DNA of 64,000 nucleotides from Cryphonectria parasitica EP155 (Eukaryota > Ascomycota > Sordariomycetes > Diaporthales > Cryphonectriaceae). The notes beneath the pieces were generated by a model, which made no database searches, was not told the DNA's origin, and worked only from the letters and a program-made list of their open reading frames with translations. The DNA is taken from contig NW_024468912.1 in assembly GCF_011745365.1 (NCBI RefSeq), positions 5,053,501-5,117,500 of the forward strand, read 5' to 3'. The translations under genes were made by a program, and so were the position numbers. Positions 57,320 to 64,000 of the stretch are shown in pieces. Within the stretch, counting starts at the first letter, position 1; each line of letters begins with the position of its first letter.

Positions 57320-59710
57320 TATCTCTTTTTAAGATTCTTGTTAAGGTACTCCTTGAGCGCTTCTAGTCATGCCTTGTCTAGTCCGTAGATAAGGAAGAAC
57401 TTGGGCTGTTTTCCTTCTTGTAGCAGAATCTTATGATTGTATGAGCTGTATTTTAGCAATTCTGTATTCAATTCCTTCTGGAATAATTTCTTGAATTTGT
57501 AATATTTCTATAGTATGCTTGCAAGTATTGATTCTGATTCATGTACTATTTCTGCTATCTGGAGAAATAGTAGATATTGTTGAGCATGCTTCTTTTTATC
57601 TGTTGTTTTTAGTAGCGTTTTTGAAAGCCTTGAGCATTCGCTCTGAGCTGAACTGATTGCTCGAGAGCCTGATTTCGAGGTTTTTCTTGTATAGATTTAC
57701 AATTTACATTCTGAAGCTGGAGTATTCGTTAAACTGAAGAGCATAATCAAATATTCGTAGTATTCGTAGCGTATTCTGAAAGCAGTTTTCTATTCTTCTT
57801 CTTCCTTTATTCTGATCAGATTATAAGCTTCTTTCAGATCTAGAGCTGTAAACTACTATGCTTCTTGCAATCTATCTCGCAGTTTCTTGATAAATAGTAA
57901 CGGATATCAGTTCTTAATTGTAATATTGTTAAGTTGCCTATAATTAACATATAGCCTAAGCTTGCTGTTCTTCTTGAGTACAAATAGGATGGGGTATTCT
58001 GCTGGTGATTGCAATAGTCATATATATTCCTTTTTGAGATTTTCATCAAGATACTTCTTGAGCGCTTCTAGTTATATCTTATCTAGTCCATAGATGAGGA
58101 AGAACTTGGACTGTTTTCCTTTTTGTAGCAGGATCTCGTGATTGTATGAGCTGTATTTTAGCAATCCTATATCCAATTCCTTCTGGAATAATTTCTTGAA
58201 TTTGTAGTATTCCTGTAGTATGCTTGCAAGTATTAATTCTGATTTATATACTGTTTCTGCTATCTGGAGGAATAGTAGATATTATTAAGCATGCTTCTTT
58301 TCATTTATTGTTTTTGGTAGCGTTTTTGAGAGCTTTAAGCATTCGCTCCGAGCTGAACTAACTGCTCGAGGGCTTAGTTTTAAGGTTTTTCTTGTATAGA
58401 CTTACAATCTACATTCTAAAGCTGGAGTATTTGTTAAACTGAAGAGCATAATCAAATATTTGTAGTATCTGTAGCGTATTCTAAAAGCAGTCTTCTATTC
58501 TTCTCCTTTCTTTATTCTAATCAGATTATAAGCTTCTTTCAAGTTTAGAGCTGTAAATCACTATACTTCTTGCAATCTATCTCGCAGTTCCTTAATAAGT
58601 AGTAATGAGTATCAGTTCTTGATTATGATATTATTAAGTTGCTTATAATCAATATATAGCCTAAGCTTGCTATTCTTTTTGGATATAAATAGAATGGGGG
58701 TATTCTGCTAATAATTGCAATAGTTGTATATATTCCTTTTTAAGATTCTCATCAAGATACTTCTTAAGCGCCTCTAGTTATATCTTATCTAATCTATAGA
58801 TAAGAAAGAACTTGGGCTGTTTTTCTTTTTGTAGCAGAATCTCGTAATTGTATGAGCTGTATTTTAGCAATCCTATATCCAATTCCTTCTGGAATAATTT
58901 CTTGAATTTGTAGTATTTCTGTAATATGCTTGCAAGTATTGATTCTAGTTCATATACTGTTTCTGCTATCTGGAGGAATAGTAGGTACTGTTAAGCATGC
59001 TTCTTTTCATCTGTTGTTTTTAGTAGCGTTTTTGAGAGCCTTGAGCGTTCGCTCCAAGCTGAACCGACTGCTCGAGAGCTTGGTTTCAAGGTTTTTCTTG
59101 TATAAATCTATAATTCACATTCTGAAGCTTTTCCTTATTGCTCCAGAGCAAACCGACTTGCTGAGAGTTTCACTTTCATTATTTTGCTAATCTATTAATG
59201 CTCTAGCATTATTTGGATCCGCTTATTACTAGATTCTTCTTCTTGAACTGCTAGCTCTGCTGATTTGGAAGTATATATGAAGTTGTTTGAAGCTTCTTTT
59301 CCTGAATGTTCTTTAATAACTAATTTTCATTCTGCGCTATTGATTGCAACTATCTCTCTGGATATAGCTTGTTCTTATAAAATCTAGCTAGTAGTTCAAT
59401 CAATTCGAGAATTATGCTTCTTGAGCTATAAAAGCTCTATAATCAGCTTATGCTATGCTGTATTCGTAATATCAAAAGAAACTCTGATTACATGTTTTTG
59501 AATCAAAATAAGTAAATAATCAGTCTTTTTATCGATTACTCCTTAATTATATACAACAGATTATTCTTTTACAATGCTGAGAGTATATAGCTACTTCTTT
59601 TATTTTCATTGTAATTATATCTGATTAATAATATATAGGAATATAAAGTTTTTCTAAGCGCTACTATTTAATAGTATGCTATACTTGTATTCTTAAATAT
59701 ATATATTGAG
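57320..59710 (-). pseudogene. Gypsy-1-type pol segment in tandem repeats (RT region)
   Basis: An RT segment equivalent to about 24925-25640 of Gypsy-1 is repeated with a period of about 705 bp. The landmark ttaagattct / tgagattttc before ...atcaagatacttctt occurs near 57328, 58031 and 58740, and the landmark gagtattcgttaaactgaag near 57720 is matched by gagtatttgttaaactgaag near 58426. The last unit runs on to sequence equivalent to about 26215 (tcttaaatatatatattgag). Each copy has independent transitions. No frame is intact. Coding sense is on the - strand. Confidence 0.85.
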
Positions 59711-59715
59711 TTTAG

Positions 59716-61337
59716 AGCAAAGAGGGAGAAGAGAGCGAGGAGAATAGCAAGGAGAATAAAGAGGTAAGCGGAGAGATAAGCGGAGAAGAAGAGTTACAGC
59801 TAATCAGAGTACTCGATCAAGCAGTATTCTTATTTGTTATTGCTTCTATTAAGCAGCGCATTAGCAGCAGAATATATGCAAATCCGCTGCTCTGCTTTTG
59901 TACAGCGCTGGGCATTAAATTGATTCCGCTGGAATATGCAGAACTGTATCTATATACTGAAATGCTTGTAGCTGTGCTATGATAGTTGCAGCTGTTTTTT
60001 CTGAAAGCTGGGTTCGAAGGCTAGCTAAGGGAGCTTGAGGAGGTTAGCGTTGAAATAGTGCTTACATTCTACGAGGAGCTTGCGAAGTGGATGTTTATGA
60101 GTATATATACAGTTATTAGCATGATTATCGAGTGGATAGCGTATAGCAAGGGCTAGCAGTAGCAGATGAGCGAGCAAGTATTTATATGATGGTCTGGAGA
60201 TTAGCAAATGCTGTATTATAGCGGAGAGCAGATTGCGGTAGAGGATTTCAAGCAGATAGCATGCAAGCTGGTAGCAGATGCTGAGATGCTACTTAATAAG
60301 CTGATAGCTGGCTTATAGGTGCGAGCAAGCTAGAAGCTGGATATGAAATAAATTACTAATAGCATAATTCAGCTTAGTGCGAGCTAGTTATTTAGTACTA
60401 ATGCAAAGAATAAGTAGCTGAATGCGAAGCTGAGCAAAGTAGCTGAGCTGATCAGGCTGTCTGTATGAAATACAGTATGAAGCTGGTGGAAGCAGGGCGG
60501 AGTAAAGAAGTAGTTGCGCTAGCTGCAGCTATTCCGAGAGGTGCTATTAGTGCTTGTCTATATCTGAAGCAGGCAGCTCAGGTGCGAGCTGGAGCTGATA
60601 ACATTGCAGCATTGCGATACATAGCAGCTGCTCCGTAATGTATTCGTGCTGGATGAGCAGGTAATGCTAGTAAGCGACTGCAATAAGATGAAGGCGCTCC
60701 GGGATCATGAGTGCAAGGTAGTGTAGTTTCTGCTGGACTGGATCGGATGGGTGCTAGTGGCGTATATTGTATAGCTGCTGCTTGGGGAGCGGATGCTGCA
60801 GCGTAAGTGCAAGCTGGCGGAAGTGCAGAGCGAGTAGCTTGAGTATCTGTAGAGAGATAGCAGCTCCAAGGTGTGGAATACAGTATAGCTGAGCGTAGTA
60901 CTGTTACAGATGATGTAGGCAGGCATAGGCGTGTGGATGGGTGTAGCTTGATACTGGCTGATTGTGATTGAGTTGGGGCGGCAGATTCGGGAGCTTGCAA
61001 TGCAGCAAGCTGAAGCATGGATGAAAGAGATAGATGAGAATAATAATATGGATATGGATTTGCTGATAGGCGAGCTGGTGAATATAGAGAGCAATTGGAA
61101 TATTGTATAGAATCTGCAGGCTATATATAGCATCAAGATTGCTCAGCAGCACTATGCAGTATATATTGGATTCTTGAGCAAGCTGCAGCTGGAGATAGTA
61201 GCAATATTTCGAGCGATTAGCGAGCTGTAGTATCAGTTTTTGGAAAGCAAGGGGGAGATAGAGGAGAAGAAGATGAATTGAAGGGAAGAAGAGCTGAGAA
61301 GGAGCATGAAGCGAAAAAGCATAGTATCTGAGCAGCT

Positions 61338-61368
<31 letters not shown>

Positions 61369-62465
61369 GCAGCTGCAGCAGAGCATAAGCAGGCAAGAAT
61401 AATAGCTGATGCTGAAGCAGTAAATATAGAAGCAGAGCTAGCAGCAGAGCTGCAGATACTGCTAGAGCTTGGGGCTGTATAGAAGTTGAGCAAGCAGGCT
61501 GAGAGTATGCAGATGATCATAAAGCTTCAGCTAAATGAGGCAGCTATTTGCATGCTTTCAACAGGAGCAGGCAAGAGCTTGCTGTTCATGATGCTAGCAG
61601 TGCTAGCAGATAGCGGAATGAGCATTGTAGTAGTGCTATTTGTAGTGCTGATGGAGGACTTGGTTGCTCGAGCAATGGCGATGGAGGTAGACTGTTTTCG
61701 ATATAAGTTATTATTCAGTGCGGAATGAGATGAGCTGCTGAGGGCAGCAAGGATAGTAGTAATCAGTGCTAACTTGGTATTCACAGCTGAGTTTACTGCA
61801 TATGCAAACGGGCTGCTGAGCGCGGGGCTGCTGTAGCGGATCTTTGTAAACGAGTATTATATAGCGATTACAGATGTTGGCTATTGAGCACAGCTGGGCG
61901 AGCTAAAGAGCTTGTAGCGGTTCGGCTGCTTAATGGTGCTGCTGATAGCTACGCTGCTGCTGGCGCTGGAGAGCTGGTTCCGGAAGGAGATGCTTGCATG
62001 GAATGCAGTGATCGTGCAGGCTCGGATAACTAAGGCAAACTGCTAGTACTGGGTTGAGCTGGTGCAGGGAGGCGAGCGAGGCGCTATGCAGGCGTGGACA
62101 GTTGAAACAGCTGAGCAGCTCGGGCAGGGGATAATAGGCTAGCAGAAGGGGGTGATCTACTGCTGGTTGAGAAAGCAGTGTATGGCGGTAGCGGAGAAGC
62201 TAGGCTGCTGCTTTCATTACAGTGGGATGAGCGAGGAGGAGCAGCGGGCAGCGTGCGAAGCGTGGGCTGCTGGGCAGGGTGCGAGCTGGTGAATCATAGC
62301 TACAACTGAGCTCGGGACAGGAGTGGATATTGAGGGCATCGTAGCGGTGGTGCATATGGAGCTTTTATATGAGCTGATGAACTTTGTACAGCAGATAGAG
62401 CGTAGCAAGCAGCGAGTAGATAAGATGATAGCATTAGTGATTATTTATAATGAGAAGCTAGAGTA
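59716..62465 (+). pseudogene. RecQ-like, telomere-linked-type fungal helicase gene 2 (RIP-degenerate)
   Basis: A + strand patchwork, better preserved than gene 1 and of a different subtype. Before the helicase core come GVWMGVA.YWLIVIELGRQI, RELAMQQAEAWMKEIDE and IKIAQQHYAVYIGFLSKLQL. The core has Walker A at 61555-61580 (LSTGAGKSLLFMM), SIVVVLFVVLMEDLVARAMA (motif Ia area), ARIVVISANLVFTAEF, then a motif II region reading RIFVNEYYIAITDVGY at 61840-61880 where relatives have VDECH, LMVLLIATLLLALESWF (motif III area), KGVIYCWLRKQCMAVAEKLG, TTELGTGVDIEGIVAVVHME, and a decayed motif VI FVQQIERSKQR (for QQTGRGGRR) at about 62383-62412. An Ala/Gln-coding GCA repeat lies in the linker. Stops and lost catalytic residues make it non-functional. 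SF2 RecQ-family helicases of this kind are typical of fungal chromosome ends. Confidence 0.8.
61350..61372 (+). repeat. GCA trinucleotide microsatellite
   Basis: About seven to eight uninterrupted GCA units within a longer impure tract (61338-61385). In the helicase frame it encodes a poly-Ala linker (AAAAAAAAAA) before the helicase core. Confidence 0.9.
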
Positions 62466-63325
62466 GAGAAATGAATATGCAAAGCTTGTAAATAAAAGCA
62501 ATTGGTAGCAGATGGAGCAGTTCGTATTGATAATAGAATGCTAGCAAGCTATACTTGCAGCATTTATGAATAGGATTGAAGGAAAGAGATATAAGGATGT
62601 AGCTGGAGCAGAGCAGTATAATCAGTATTAGGAGCAATTACAGGCTATAGAGAAGAGCAGAAATAGCGGAGAAGAGAGGGGCTAGATATGGAAAGCATAT
62701 AGGCTGGAGGAAGAAGGATGGGTATGGATGCTGCTGCAGTAGCTGAATGAGGTAGCAGGTAAGTATGCAGTGTATTATGTATAGCAGCATTACTGGGGAT
62801 TGGGGCTAGGATGGGTGAAAGAGAGATAGCTGAAGAAGCGGAAGAGTGCGAGATGTACAAATGAATACTATAGAGCGTTTGATGAGAGGGAGGAGAAGAA
62901 GGATGAGAATGAGGATGAGGATAATCAAGCAGTTTGCAGAAGAGTTTGGTTTGAAGAGTTTGCATGCTGCTTTAAGTATAAGCTTTCGCTGGATTGGTAC
63001 AAGGAGAGGCGAGCGGGGGAGCTGGAGAGCGAGTGTGCAGATATGAATAAGGTATTAGTAGTAATGCTGGCGGGCTGCAGATGAGTATAAGTGCGAATGC
63101 TGATGCAAGCAAGGTTTGGGGTAAGGGTGCAGAACAGAGAAGCTTTTTATTAGTAGCTGGATAAGAGCTAGCAATTTCACGGAATGTAAGAAATGAATAT
63201 ACTAGCGTTATAAGAGGAGATTATATAGAAAGCATATAATAAGAAGCAGTATTGGATTTTATAGCAGGATGTATGGATTGTAATATATATATATAGCAAT
63301 GCTAACTTATATAGCAGCGCAAGAA
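62466..63325. other. Downstream part of helicase 2 or AT-rich remnant
   Basis: Frames on the + strand such as GAEQYNQY and MRDVQMNTIERLMRGRRRRM have coding character and probably belong to the helicase C-terminal region, but I cannot align them to a known domain. Confidence 0.4.
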
Positions 63326-63336
63326 AGCTGTTCCGA

Positions 63337-63605
63337 TCTGGAGCAATTATAGAAGAGCACAGAAGAAGGAAAAGTGATTCCCAGCAGAGCAAGAAGATTG
63401 TTTCAGTCCGAAGCAAGATCTAAAAAGCATAGAAAGAATAGTTGAGCGCAGTAGAGCTAGAAGGTTAGCTCAGTCCGGAGCGAGATCTGAAGAGCATAGA
63501 AAGAATAGTTGGGCGCAGCAGAGCTAGAAGATTAGCCTAATCCGAAGCGAGATAGAAAGAGAACAGAAAGGGAAGATTGGGTATAGGAAGAGCTAGAAAG
63601 CGAGC
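63337..63605 (+). repeat. Degenerate tandem repeat, 67-bp unit
   Basis: The unit landmark cagtccgaagcaagatct (63404) recurs as cagtccggagcgagatct (63471) and taatccgaagcgagatag (63538), with agcatagaaagaatagtt and cgcagcagagctagaag in between; a more diverged unit precedes them at about 63337. Changes are mostly transitions. Confidence 0.85.
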
Positions 63606-63699
63606 AGAGTATTGCTTTTTTTTTTTTTGTATAAAGACAGTTTTAGTAGGGATTAAGAAGAAGCTAGATAAAGAGGAGCGATCAGAAAGAATAACTATA

Positions 63700-64000
63700 G
63701 AAAATAATAGAAGCTATATAAAAGGGAGCTGTGAAAAAAAGGAAAAGAGAGTTATATGGAAAGAAGCAGTAGAAAAGAGAGCTGAGAAAAAAGCAGCAGT
63801 AGGAAAAAAGGGCAGTAGGAAGAGAGCTGTATAAAAGAGAGCTATAAGCTTATAAAAAAGGAGATTAATAGATAAATAGACTAGTAGAAAAAAAAGAAGC
63901 TATATAAAAGATAAGCGATATAAAAAGAAGCTGTATAAAAGGAAGCTGTATAAAAGAGAGCTGTATAAAAAGAAGCTATATAAAAAGAAGCTGGATAAAA
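63700..64000. repeat. Purine-rich minisatellite-like sequence reaching the window edge
   Basis: Irregular repetition of agaagctgtataaaa-type units with 14-18 nt spacing, becoming most regular at 63900-64000. It continues beyond the window. An 11-nt T run lies just upstream (63617-63628). It is not a canonical telomere repeat. Confidence 0.75.

Noticed and set aside
60578..61152. Several long overlapping - strand ORFs
   Set aside because: They lie opposite the pre-core part of helicase gene 2. RIP removes stops on one strand while creating them on the other, so open frames here are expected by composition.
61233..61520. Ala/Ser-rich - strand ORF
   Set aside because: Shadow of the GCA tract and helicase linker, which reads sensibly on the + strand.
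63337..64000. CRISPR-like repeat array
   Set aside because: Units are contiguous, degenerate and without unique spacers, and the genome is eukaryotic.

Overview
The window is nuclear DNA of a filamentous ascomycete (Pezizomycotina). The evidence is short GT-AG introns of about 50-110 nt, a Zn2Cys6 transcription factor, a fungal rhodopsin/SAT4-type membrane protein, Fot1/pogo transposons, chromodomain-bearing Gypsy elements, and heavy C-to-T / G-to-A decay of repeats of the kind left by repeat-induced point mutation (RIP). No CRISPR array or bacterial operon is present, and I recognised no tRNA or rRNA gene. The species cannot be fixed from the sequence.

Layout. (1) 1-9.9 kb is a normal gene-bearing arm: the 3' part of a DHA2-type MFS transporter, an SDR-like protein, a Zn2Cys6 regulator, a seven-TM rhodopsin-like protein (all +), and a small IFI6/IFI27 (ISG12)-like gene (-) that looks damaged. 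Transporter, oxidoreductase and regulator side by side resemble an accessory or secondary-metabolism locus, but no backbone enzyme is visible. (2) 9.9-12.4 kb is transitional and non-coding, with a decayed LTR piece. (3) 12.4-20.8 kb holds three Fot1/pogo-class elements. One, with perfect 43-bp TIRs, sits inside a fungal hypothetical gene (-) whose frame closes when the element and one TA are removed. The second carries a 305-bp solo LTR flanked by 5-bp duplications. The third has 85-bp TIRs.

(4) 20.8-47.3 kb is a nest of Gypsy elements, all transcribed from the - strand: Gypsy-1 (21479-28881, 443-bp LTRs, duplication AGTGC), Gypsy-2 (29902-42213, 320-bp LTRs, duplication ACAT, inserted into another copy of its own family), a Gypsy-3 remnant (42875-45590) and a second, truncated Gypsy-1 (45591-47279). 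(5) 47.3-64 kb is a strongly AT-rich, stop-riddled block with two different fungal RecQ-like helicase genes of the telomere-linked type (about 47.9-52.0 and 59.7-62.5 kb, +), a decayed - strand ORF, a tandemly repeated Gypsy pol segment and minisatellite-like sequence at the right edge. A subtelomeric or otherwise heterochromatic location is likely, but no telomere array is seen.

The most interesting pattern is that at least three Gypsy lineages here each carry an extra, cysteine-rich ORF on the strand opposite to gag-pol, between the end of pol and the 3' LTR. In both Gypsy-1 copies the stop codon of this antisense ORF overlaps the pol stop codon. Nearly all coding regions right of 12 kb are pseudogenes; catalytic Asp codons of two reverse transcriptases, and apparently of two transposases, read as Asn.
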